Shown here piece after piece: positions 29,744 through 36,853 of a stretch of DNA of 45,468 nucleotides. The stretch is from CAZVCJ01 sp964625745 (lineage in GTDB: Bacteria > Chloroflexota > Anaerolineae > VGOG01). The position numbers and the translations under genes were made by a program. Location: the NCBI GenBank assembly GCA_964625745.1, contig CAZVCJ010000011.1:1-45468 (forward strand). Direction: 5' to 3'. The stretch's first letter is position 1. The number at the start of each line of letters is the position of its first letter. The notes below the pieces were generated by a model that saw only the letters and a list, made by a program, of their open reading frames with translations, did not search any database and had not been told where the DNA came from.

Positions 29744-30904
29744 CTAGAAATCAACAGCCTTGCCCTCGTAGGCATACTGGAAGAGCCACTCGAACTCCTC
29801 GGTGATGGGGATGCGGGAGCTGGTGACGGTCATGGAGTCATTCTCGGCGTTCTTGACGAGCCTGATCAGCCCGGCCTCGAACTCGTCCGGCGAGATGCCC
29901 AGCTCCCCGATGGTGGTTGGCTGACCGAGCCTCTTGAGCAGACCACGGATGGCGGATGCCAGGCTCACCGCCCCTTTCTCCTCGCTCTCTGACGGCAGTC
30001 CCAGGAAGCGGGCTATCTCCGCATATCGCGTCCCCTCACCCCTAACGGAGAACTCGATGGTGTAGGGCAAGAAGAGACTCACAGCCCGACCGTGGGGAAC
30101 ATGGAAGACGGCCCCCAGGGAGTGACCCATGCTGTGGGCCAGGGCGGCCATGGCATTTCCGAAGCCCAGCCCGGCGATGCAGGCTGCGTTGTGCATCTTC
30201 TCCCGCGCCTCCAGGTCGCCCTTTTCGTAGGCGCGCGGCAGGTAATCGAAGATCAGCTTGATGGCTTTGAGGCACAGGCCGTCGGAGAAGTCGTTGCACC
30301 AGGTGCAGGTGTAGCCTTCGACGGCGTGGGTCAGGGCGTCCATCCCCGTGTCGGCGATGAGCTGAGGGGGCAGCTCGGCCACGAAGATGGGATCAACGAT
30401 GGCAATGTCGGCCATGTTCTCCCGCGAGCCCAGGCCCAGCTTGCACTGCTCCGCCGTGTCAGTGAGCACGATGGCCCAGGTGGCCTCGGCTCCGGTGCCG
30501 CTGGTAGTGGGGATGGTGATGAGGCGAGCCTTGTTGCGCAGGCCCAGGGTCTCTATGGGGCTTATCTCGTCGGGTTCCATGTGGGGCCGCTCGTAGAGCA
30601 CCCACACGGCCTTGGCCGCGTCCATCGCCGAGCCGCCCCCCAGCCCGACGATCCAATCGGGCTCGTAGGTCAGCGCGGCCTGCGCTCCCCGCTTTACCGT
30701 CTCCAAGGAGGGATCAGGCTCAACCCCAGCGAAGACCTGGTATTCCGTCCCTGCCTCTTTCAGTTTCTCGGCGACGAGATCAACGAAGCCCAGCCTCACC
30801 ATGTTCTGATCGGTGACGATGAAGGCTCGTTGGCCCTCGATCTCACTCAGGTAGCCCAGAGCGCCTTCGCCGTAGACGATCTCCGGGCTGTTGAAGAACC
30901 ACAT
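29744..30904 (-). CDS. Iron-containing alcohol dehydrogenase
   Basis: 386-residue group III alcohol dehydrogenase, interconverting an alcohol and aldehyde with NAD(P). The NAD-binding GGGSAMDAAKA motif and the metal ligands (Asp/His in VADTGMDALTHAVEGY, His in AHSMGHSLGAVFHVPHGRA) are all present. The N-terminal FFNSPEIVYGEGAL is family-typical. GGGAGGTGATAT precedes the ATG. It lies 24 nt upstream of the AOR gene, so its aldehyde is probably the AOR substrate or product. The REP-like hairpin GCCGC...GCGGC (around 30930-30950) separates it from the upstream DUF gene. Confidence 0.95.
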   Translation of the reverse strand: MWFFNSPEIVYGEGALGYLSEIEGQRAFIVTDQNMVRLGFVDLVAEKLKEAGTEYQVFAGVEPDPSLETVKRGAQAALTYEPDWIVGLGGGSAMDAAKAVWVLYERPHMEPDEISPIETLGLRNKARLITIPTTSGTGAEATWAIVLTDTAEQCKLGLGSRENMADIAIVDPIFVAELPPQLIADTGMDALTHAVEGYTCTWCNDFSDGLCLKAIKLIFDYLPRAYEKGDLEAREKMHNAACIAGLGFGNAMAALAHSMGHSLGAVFHVPHGRAVSLFLPYTIEFSVRGEGTRYAEIARFLGLPSESEEKGAVSLASAIRGLLKRLGQPTTIGELGISPDEFEAGLIRLVKNAENDSMTVTSSRIPITEEFEWLFQYAYEGKAVDF

Positions 30905-30974
30905 ATATCACCTCCCAAGTGTAAATGAGCCGCTACGCCTTCGGTGCGGCCTGAGCCTGGTTCATTCAGAAGAG

Positions 30975-31241
30975 CTATTTGAATAGATTGGGGTCTACTT
31001 GCACCACGGAATGAATCTCATCGGTGGATATGATGTGCTCCACCGTGGCCAGGCTTCTACGAATGGCCTCTGCGTCGGGAGCTTCCCACTCGCAGAACAG
31101 CTTATTGATCTCTCCGGCCGACCAGGAGTTGAGCCAGTGTACACCAGGCTCCAGGACATTCCATATCTCGCGGGCACTCTCGACCAACTGATCCTGAGTG
31201 AACTCCGGGTTCGGGGTGTGAATAACTATGAACCTTGCCAT
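30975..31241 (-). CDS. Small ferredoxin-like-fold protein (DUF4242-like)
   Basis: 88 residues with a beta-alpha-beta pattern: MARFIVIHTPNP, an amphipathic helix, WLNSWSAGEINKLFCEWEAPDAEAIRRSL, then HIISTDEIHSVVQVD. The 'CxWEAPDxEAIRR' segment resembles DUF4242/SCO4226-like nickel-binding small proteins, a resemblance I hold only moderately. A single Cys and one late His leave metal binding uncertain. It lies between the SCP2 and alcohol dehydrogenase genes, so it may assist metal supply or sensing for that operon. Confidence 0.7.
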   Translation of the reverse strand: MARFIVIHTPNPEFTQDQLVESAREIWNVLEPGVHWLNSWSAGEINKLFCEWEAPDAEAIRRSLATVEHIISTDEIHSVVQVDPNLFK

Positions 31242-31286
31242 TTGATCTGCCTCCTTCCTGCTGACACGACCGGGGCTAAGCCCGGG

Positions 31287-31694
31287 CTATTCTGGAAACT
31301 CCGTCTCGATGTGAGTGCAGCACTCCACCAGTTCCTGGGCGGCCTTGACGTTGCGCATTATCATAGCCATATTACCCTTGAGCTTGACCTGACGGGTCAG
31401 CAATCCCTGGATCACGTCCAGTTTTTTGGTGACCACCTTTTCCCAGACGCTCAAGGGTGCCGTCATTCTGAACACCGGTTCCTTCTCGCCCTCATCGGCG
31501 ACCAGGTAGGCATCGCGACACTTGCCATGCCAGAGGTCCATGTAGTAGAGGACGCGCTCCGCCATGCTGCCCTCGGGGGTGATGATGAAATAGAAATCCC
31601 CCTCCCACCGCTCGGCAGCTTTGGCATACGGCTCGCTCTGGTTGATATCAACCTGGAGCGCCTTGATCCATTCATCCGAAAGAAACTTTGGCAT
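31287..31694 (-). CDS. SCP2 sterol-binding domain protein
   Basis: 135 residues covering one SCP2 domain: SEPYAKAAERWEGDFYFIITPE, a central beta-sheet, then WEKVVTKKLDVIQGLLTRQVKLKGNMAMIMRNVKAAQEL, the canonical C-terminal half with the KGN/D motif. These domains form a hydrophobic pocket for lipids or acyl-CoA. It is the first gene of the AOR/ADH operon, with AAGGAGAAAAAA before the ATG, which suggests the operon handles hydrophobic or fatty aldehydes. That substrate guess is inference. Confidence 0.88.
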   Translation of the reverse strand: MPKFLSDEWIKALQVDINQSEPYAKAAERWEGDFYFIITPEGSMAERVLYYMDLWHGKCRDAYLVADEGEKEPVFRMTAPLSVWEKVVTKKLDVIQGLLTRQVKLKGNMAMIMRNVKAAQELVECCTHIETEFPE

Positions 31695-31771
31695 TTTTTT
31701 CTCCTTGAAGTAAGGTTATCGTTCAGCACTATTGGGAGACGGGCAGCGAGTAACAAGTAGCTCGTTCCTCA

Positions 31772-32530
31772 TTACCTCGTTGACTCGTTACCCCGCCTCC
31801 TCGCCGCTGAGACGAAGTCTTCGAACAATCGTCGCATAGGTGGGGCATCCTTCACCAGTTCCTCAGGGTGCCACTGCACTCCCAGGGCGAAGGGGTGATC
31901 GTGGCCCTCGATGGCTTCTATCAGGCCATCGGCGGCTCGGGCCGCGACCTTGAAGCTCGGCGCCAGGTCTTTGACGGTCTGGTGATGCATGCTGTTGACG
32001 CTGACCCTGCGCTGGCCCAAGATGGCGGCCACCTGCGAATCACCGTTGGCCGTCACCTGATGGGCCAGGTAGTTGCGGGGATGGTCGGGCCAACAGTCGT
32101 GTTTGAGGGAGCCTGGCGCCTGAGAGGCGATGTCCTGGTAGAGGGCACCCCCAGCCGCCACGTTCAGCACCTGGATACCCCGGCAGATACCCAGAACTGG
32201 CAGGCCCTCAGCCAGGGCCCAGCGAGTCAACGCCAACTCCACTGCATCCCGCGCTTCGTCTATCTGGCCGCACTTTTCGTGGATCGCTTCGCCGTAGTGC
32301 TTCGGATCTAGATCTACGCCACCGGCCAGAAGCAGGCCATCGAGCCGCTCATAGATGGCCCGCAGAGCCCCCTCGTCTAAGTTCAGGGGAATCAGCACTG
32401 GGGCTCCACCGGTCGTTGCTACGGCCTCCACGTAAGTTTGGTTTTGAGCGAAGATAGGGGGGGCGGAGCGACTCGTTTGATCGCTGCGGCCTGGGATGCC
32501 GATCAGGGGATAAACAGTGGTCTTGTCCAT
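31772..32530 (-). CDS. Class-I glutamine amidotransferase, PuuD/peptidase C26-like
   Basis: About 252 residues. Triad: nucleophile Cys in LPVLGICRGIQVLNVAAGG, His and Glu in GVQWHPEELVKD. The oxyanion/strand motif LLLAGGVDLDPKHYGE and the SVNSMHHQTVKDLAP segment are typical of gamma-glutamyl-GABA hydrolase (PuuD) relatives. The substrate may be a gamma-glutamyl amine in polyamine breakdown, but no other polyamine genes are nearby. The start at ATG 32530 is preceded by GTAGGAGCAGGA; the longer frame to 32590 includes the promoter -10 box and is rejected. It is transcribed from its own promoter just downstream of a transposase relic. Confidence 0.9.
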   Translation of the reverse strand: MDKTTVYPLIGIPGRSDQTSRSAPPIFAQNQTYVEAVATTGGAPVLIPLNLDEGALRAIYERLDGLLLAGGVDLDPKHYGEAIHEKCGQIDEARDAVELALTRWALAEGLPVLGICRGIQVLNVAAGGALYQDIASQAPGSLKHDCWPDHPRNYLAHQVTANGDSQVAAILGQRRVSVNSMHHQTVKDLAPSFKVAARAADGLIEAIEGHDHPFALGVQWHPEELVKDAPPMRRLFEDFVSAARRRGNESTR

Positions 32531-32589
32531 TCCTGCTCCTACTCGTGCCGTGGCTGCTGTCTTGGTGGCTTCAACGCGGCAGCGTCGCA

Positions 32590-32618
32590 ATTATACATCT
32601 GAAGTCAGCAATGGTCAA
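32590..32618 (-). promoter_or_regulatory. Sigma70 promoter for the amidotransferase gene
   Basis: Minus strand: -35 TTGACC (32613-32618), 17 bp, -10 TATAAT (32590-32595). It lies within the last degraded part of the transposase relic. Confidence 0.82.
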
Positions 32619-33540
32619 GAAGGGGCGAGCAGGGGATTTCGAAGCAGAAGTCCCGTGTAGAAGGGGTAAAAAGGGCCTGAAGTGGGGGTGACGGGGACTG
32701 GCAGGCCTGGAAAGGGTGTGAAAAACGAAGCAAAAGCGGCCGCAGGTGTGCCAAGAGTGGACAGTGCAGGCCCAGAGAGAGGCGACAGTGTGGAGGAAAA
32801 CGCCGTAACCCAGGCCTGCATCTCCGGTGACGGCATCTATTTCCAGGTCAGGGTAGAAGATGGGGAGTTGGAGCAGCAAAGCGGTGGCGGGATTCTCCTC
32901 TCGCTCATTGGCGGGCAGGAAGTCGTCGAGTAAGACCAGGCTGAAGCGGCGGATAGGATCAGGCAATTGTAGGGGGATGGTGCGGTAGCCGAAGCGTGCC
33001 TGGCCTCGTTTCTTGTTGGCCTGGGCGGGGTCGGTGGACTGATTGGGGTTGTCTGTGGTACGATTGGAGCCGCTGTAGTAGACGAAGCGGGCCTGGGGGT
33101 CGCGAGGGGTGGCATCATGACGGCAGACCTGGGCATAGGCCGTGGTGTCGCAATCACAGCCTTGGCGTTCCTTCTCTTTGGCCGGGCAGGGGCGTGGGTT
33201 ATGGGGAGAAGTGGGTTGGTAGCAGGTATCCGTCACCGAAGAGCAGCGCAGGCGGGAGGCGGCGTCGTGGATCATGCCGTCGGGGCAGACGAGGGCCTTT
33301 TTCAGGGCCTCCGGGCTGAGGAGGTCGGCCTCGACGAAGAGGGCCACGGACTGGATTAGCAACTGGTTGAGGCGCTGTATGGCGACTTCAATTTGTCCCT
33401 CCTCGTCTACGAGGACTGTTTCTTCACTGGTGGAGTTCTGGCCGATGGTGGTCAGCCAGTAGCGCAGGCCGCCTTCGGTGGGGAAGGCACCGTTCTCAAA
33501 GCCGAAGCGTTGGGCGTAGTCGGCGTAGCGGGGCTTGGGT

Positions 33541-33567
33541 AGGCTTCGTCGTGAGCTCAGCCGAACG
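33541..33567. repeat. REP-like palindrome causing a frame change in the relic
   Basis: AGGCTTCGTCGTGAGCTCAG followed by CCGAACG; lies exactly where homology switches frame. Confidence 0.6.
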
Positions 33568-33767
33568 GTTGCGCAGGGTCTGGATCCGATTCCATACGTT
33601 GGTGATCTGCCAGCCTGTGAGCAGGAAGATGGAGACGGGGTCGAAGGGTACCTGACCGCGGGCGGAGGTCCAGCCCAGCAGTTGGGCCAGCACAGGGCGG
33701 AGGGGAGTGTAGTCCACCAGGCGCAGGAGGAGGTCGAAGTCGGAGAGGTGCTCCCAGGCGGCGGGGT

Positions 33768-33840
33768 CTTCGAGAGCCTGCCCTGAGCACAGCGAAGGGT
33801 CTTGCCAGCCCAGAGCCTGTCCTGAGCCTGGCGAAGGATA
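33768..33840. repeat. Tandem REP-like palindromes in the relic
   Basis: At least two family members in a row: TCTTCGAGAGCCTGCCCTGA... and GAGCCTGTCCTGAGCCTGGC..., replacing the junction between the sigma-like and transposase-like parts. Confidence 0.7.
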
Positions 33841-33958
33841 GACGTAGTGAGAGGCGAGTGGAAACGGGTATGCACCTTGACCGCTCGCCAGACCTGACGC
33901 ATAATGCAAGGCCAGGCGTAGGTGGAGAAGGCCGCGCCGCGCTTCGGGTCGTAGCCCA

Positions 33959-33984
33959 GGCCTGTCCTGAGTCTGTCGAAGGGA
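33959..33984. repeat. 26-nt REP-like insertion inside the sigma-like domain
   Basis: GCCTGTCCTGAGTCTGTCGA followed by AGGGAC. Removing 26 nt restores ...GLWRA-LGYDPKRG... in one frame. Confidence 0.75.
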
Positions 33985-34304
33985 CGGCGCGCCAGAGGCC
34001 GATGCGACCTGCTTGCAGGGCCTCGGCGAAGGGCAGGTTGCCCAACACCTGGCGGCGCACGCTGACCTGGACCAGGCCATCGTGACGAATCATCAGGGCG
34101 TTCAGACTGTCAGGGCATCCCGACTGCGCCCGTTGGAACAGAGGGGCCTCGGGAAGAGCGCCGAGGCCACCCATCGCTCGGTTGTGAATGTGCATAGGGC
34201 ACCTCCTTGATATGGGGCCCTATTTTCCCACAGATTCGCTAGAATTGGAAGTCAGAATCCTGGGGTTGATTTTCCTACCCCGATTTGCTTCGAAATCCCA
34301 GATC

Positions 34305-36626
34305 TTATTCGTTTGGCGTTCGTTGCCAGAGTCTCGACCAGACCTCATGCAATTGCCCCACGCCCTCAAAGACCAAATCTGGTTTGATGGAGGAGTTCTC
34401 CAGCTCTTGCCGGCTGGTAGCACCCGAAAGAACCAGGATAGTGCTCAGTCCAGCCCTCTGCCCACCCAGGATATCGGTCTCCAGCCGGTCGCCGATGACG
34501 GCCATCCCTTCTTTGCCCACCCCCATTCTGGCCAAAGCCAGGTCGAAGATGGCCGGTTCAGGTTTTCCCACCACGAAGGGAGCCACGCCGGTGGCCGCTT
34601 CCAAAGCTGCCAGGCTGGCCCCGTTGCCTGGGACGAGGCCCTCTTCTGTGGGCAGGGTCTTATCTGGATTGGTGGCGATAAACCTGGCCCCGCCGCGGAT
34701 CAACAAAGTGGCGACTCTGAGCTTCTCATAGGTGAGTCCCGTGTCCATGCCGACCACCACAAAGTCGGCTCCCGTCTCGACGACGTCGCTCCCTCCCTCG
34801 CAGGGGGGGCTGGGGAAGGTAGTGTACTTCTCCTCCAGAGCAGCCCGCAAGCCCTCCTCACCAATGGCATACACCCGGGCTCCCGGCCGGGCTATCCTAT
34901 CCAGATACAAAGCAGTGGCCTGGGCCGAGGTCAAGACATCGCTTTCCCTGATGGCGATGCCCATCCTGGCCAGCCTGGTTACGTACTGGCCTGGCGTGCG
35001 GGTGGAGTTGTTGGTGAGCAGCAGGAAGGGAACCCCTTCTCGCTGCAAGAGAGAAATGAACTCCCTGGCCCCGACGATGGCCTGGTCTCCACGGTAGAGG
35101 ACGCCGTCCAGGTCAATGATCAGGCTTTTGATTAGAGATTGTAGGTTGGGGGTTGGAGTCCCGAACTTGTTCGGGGCGTTCGGGGTTTGGAGATCGGCGG
35201 TTTGATAATCGTCGGCGGTGTCAATGTCGGCAAAAATGGCCTCTGTTTCCATCTCGATTTCCTCCAGTTCGTCCCCGTATTCGGCGATGAGCCGTCGCCC
35301 GCCCTGGTCGCCCTTCACTTCCATCAACTTCGCGAAAAGAGAGCGGGCGAAGAGCACCGGATTGCCGCGTCGGCCCCGATGGGTGGGGACGACGATGGGC
35401 GCGTGGGTCTCCTGGTAGCGCTCGACGAGCTTGGCGATGACCTCTGCTGTGACGCCCGGCTGGTCGGCCAGGACGAAGAGGGCCGCGCTGACCTCCGGCT
35501 TCACGGCCAAGAGTCCCGTCCGCACAGAGCTACTCAGGCCCGACTTCCACTCCTGGTTGGCCACGACCTGGACGGGCCGACCAGCAATGCTCTCTCCTAT
35601 CTCTGCCGCACGGCAGCCCAGGACGACGATTACCTGCTCGAGGGACGAGTCCAAGGCGATGTCCACCACGTGTTGGATCATGGTCTTGTCGCCCACTGGC
35701 AGCAGTTGCTTGGGCTGGCCGAAGCGCCGTGACTCGCCAGCAGCAAGGACAATGGCAGCTACTGCTCCTCTGGTTATCACCCCCAGTACCGGCTCAGTGG
35801 CTCGCAGGGAGGCGATGACTACTCTCTCGACGCGCTGGTTTCGCAGGATGAGGTGGGCTATCTGTCGCGCCTCGTCCAGGGGGTGGTCTTCCGCTATTTG
35901 GTTCAAGATAGGGATTGCTCTTGCTTGCTCAGGTAGGCCCTTCAGACCGCCCTGAGAATGGCTCAGCACCGTGGCTATCATCTCGACGGTCACGGGCTCG
36001 CCAAGGGCGGCTCTGGTGAGACTCGCCACCAACTCAGGACGGTGGACGTGCTCTTCGGCCAGGGGCTTCCCCAGAACAGTGAGGTCAGCCAGGGGCACGA
36101 GAATGGTGGTCGAGGAGGGCACTACCGGCTCGTGGGCGGCGGGGGCTTTGAGGGCGCGGTGGCCAGCCCCATCGGCCTCCACCAGGATGACTGCCTGGCT
36201 GAAGCATTGGGCCTGTCCTGAAGTCAGTCGCTTGTACTGAGCCTTGTCGAAGTGAAGGGCCAGGCGGTCCACCAGGGAAGGGGACACTCCCGCCAGCTTG
36301 TTGGGGCGCATGGGGTAATCCCTGTCGCTTTCCCTCAGGGCGATTGGATCCGCTTCTTCCAACCGGCGCCTGGCCAGAAAAATCTTGGAGTAGCGGGTCA
36401 GGAGCTCAGGCATCTGGGCCAGCGCCTCTTCGTCCCCAGCCAGGAGCAAGTACTCGTTCTCCCTGGGGATCGGCTCCAGGATCTTGGTCGTCGTGGTGAA
36501 CACCACTGGCCTCTGGAGCCCGGCCAACTCTTCCATCAGATGCAAGGCCGCCGTCGTTTTCCCTCCTGCCCCGACGAAAGAGATCACATCGTTGGCTTTG
36601 ACGTTTAGAGCTTGATGCAGTAGCAT
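34305..36626 (-). CDS. Fusion: YqeC-like selenium cofactor protein + MocA-type cytidylyltransferase + HAD-IIA phosphatase
   Basis: 773 residues, three domains. Residues 1-~285 match YqeC (SFVGAGGKTT P-loop at 16-25, TTTTKI, VILVEADGAGHRALKAP), linked to selenium-dependent molybdenum hydroxylases. Residues ~289-470 are a MocA-like molybdopterin cytidylyltransferase (AIVLAAGESRRFGQPKQLLP, LADQPGVT, GRRGNPVLF). Residues ~501-773 are a NagD-type HAD phosphatase: DLDGVLY (D505/D507), TNNS (538-541), GKPEP (687-691), GDRLETDI (712-719). The 475-500 linker is encoded by intergenic-type repeat, including the palindrome at 35160-35175. Residues 125-140 come from a REP-like copy, and 601-612 from another GC-rich repeat. 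A promoter whose -10 ends 8 nt before ATG 36626 implies a leaderless mRNA. Confidence 0.88.
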   Translation of the reverse strand: MLLHQALNVKANDVISFVGAGGKTTAALHLMEELAGLQRPVVFTTTTKILEPIPRENEYLLLAGDEEALAQMPELLTRYSKIFLARRRLEEADPIALRESDRDYPMRPNKLAGVSPSLVDRLALHFDKAQYKRLTSGQAQCFSQAVILVEADGAGHRALKAPAAHEPVVPSSTTILVPLADLTVLGKPLAEEHVHRPELVASLTRAALGEPVTVEMIATVLSHSQGGLKGLPEQARAIPILNQIAEDHPLDEARQIAHLILRNQRVERVVIASLRATEPVLGVITRGAVAAIVLAAGESRRFGQPKQLLPVGDKTMIQHVVDIALDSSLEQVIVVLGCRAAEIGESIAGRPVQVVANQEWKSGLSSSVRTGLLAVKPEVSAALFVLADQPGVTAEVIAKLVERYQETHAPIVVPTHRGRRGNPVLFARSLFAKLMEVKGDQGGRRLIAEYGDELEEIEMETEAIFADIDTADDYQTADLQTPNAPNKFGTPTPNLQSLIKSLIIDLDGVLYRGDQAIVGAREFISLLQREGVPFLLLTNNSTRTPGQYVTRLARMGIAIRESDVLTSAQATALYLDRIARPGARVYAIGEEGLRAALEEKYTTFPSPPCEGGSDVVETGADFVVVGMDTGLTYEKLRVATLLIRGGARFIATNPDKTLPTEEGLVPGNGASLAALEAATGVAPFVVGKPEPAIFDLALARMGVGKEGMAVIGDRLETDILGGQRAGLSTILVLSGATSRQELENSSIKPDLVFEGVGQLHEVWSRLWQRTPNE
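35160..35175. repeat. CCCGAACTTGTTCGGG palindrome in the fusion linker
   Basis: Same core as 5321-5336. It is translated as part of NKFGT in the linker between the MocA-like and HAD domains. Confidence 0.75.
36211..36256. repeat. REP-like copies inside the YqeC-like domain
   Basis: GCCTGTCCTGAAGTCAGTCG, then TGAGCCTTGTCGAAGTGAAG; translated in frame as HFDKAQYKRLTSGQAQ. Confidence 0.65.
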
Positions 36627-36634
36627 TTCACTTG

Positions 36635-36663
36635 ATTATACCAGGTTTTAGCTTGCCTGGCAA
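36635..36663 (-). promoter_or_regulatory. Sigma70 promoter immediately before the YqeC fusion gene
   Basis: Minus strand: -35 TTGCCA (36658-36663), 17 bp, -10 TATAAT (36635-36640). Only 8 nt separate the -10 from the ATG, with no Shine-Dalgarno, predicting a leaderless transcript. Confidence 0.8.
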
Positions 36664-36783
36664 CAAGACGTGAAACGTAAAGACGTGAAACGTGAACCAG
36701 TCCTCACGTTTCACGACTTTGCATGTAGCAACAAGCGGAAGTTACTTTGTTGTCTGGAGTAAACGGCACTGCCCTAAGAGCTC

Positions 36784-36847
36784 GTCGGAGCAGACTTCGG
36801 AAGTCTCCATCAAGACTTCCGAAGTCTGGGAACACGACCTCTCCGAC
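36784..36847. repeat. Long hairpin between the S9 peptidase and YqeC fusion genes
   Basis: CAGACTTCGGAAGTCT (36791-36806), loop CCATCA, AGACTTCCGAAGTCTG (36813-36828): 16 perfect pairs. Outer arms GTCGGAG (36784-36790) / CTCCGAC (36841-36847) extend it. The ACTTCGG core also occurs in the MITE at 6676-6817. It follows the S9 stop and may end or protect that transcript. The rest of this 227-bp gap is AACGTGAAACGTGAA-type iterated sequence. Confidence 0.75.
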
Positions 36848-36853
36848 AGGCTG

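Larger units (their letters stand above)
32571..34195 (-). pseudogene. Disrupted sigma-region-2/transposase-like gene
   Basis: The original start is ATG 34195 behind AAGGAGGTGCCCT. Its first ~70 codons read FQRAQSGCPDSLNALMIRHD...EALQAGRIGLWRA. After a 26-nt REP-like insertion (about 33959-33984), the frame changes and continues LGYDPKRGAAFSTYAWPCIM then RQVWRAVKVHTRF. Together these look like sigma-70 region 2. A second repeat cluster (33768-33840) shifts the frame again to EHLSDFDLLLRLVDYTPLRP...WQITNVWNRIQTLRN. A third repeat (33541-33567) shifts it to YADYAQRFGFENGAFPTEGG... and a transposase-like core (ARFVYYSGSN, FSLVLLDDF, DAVTGDAGLGYG). The C-terminus past ~32775 degenerates. The gene is certainly broken; whether sigma-like and transposase parts were one protein is an inference. 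Confidence 0.75.
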
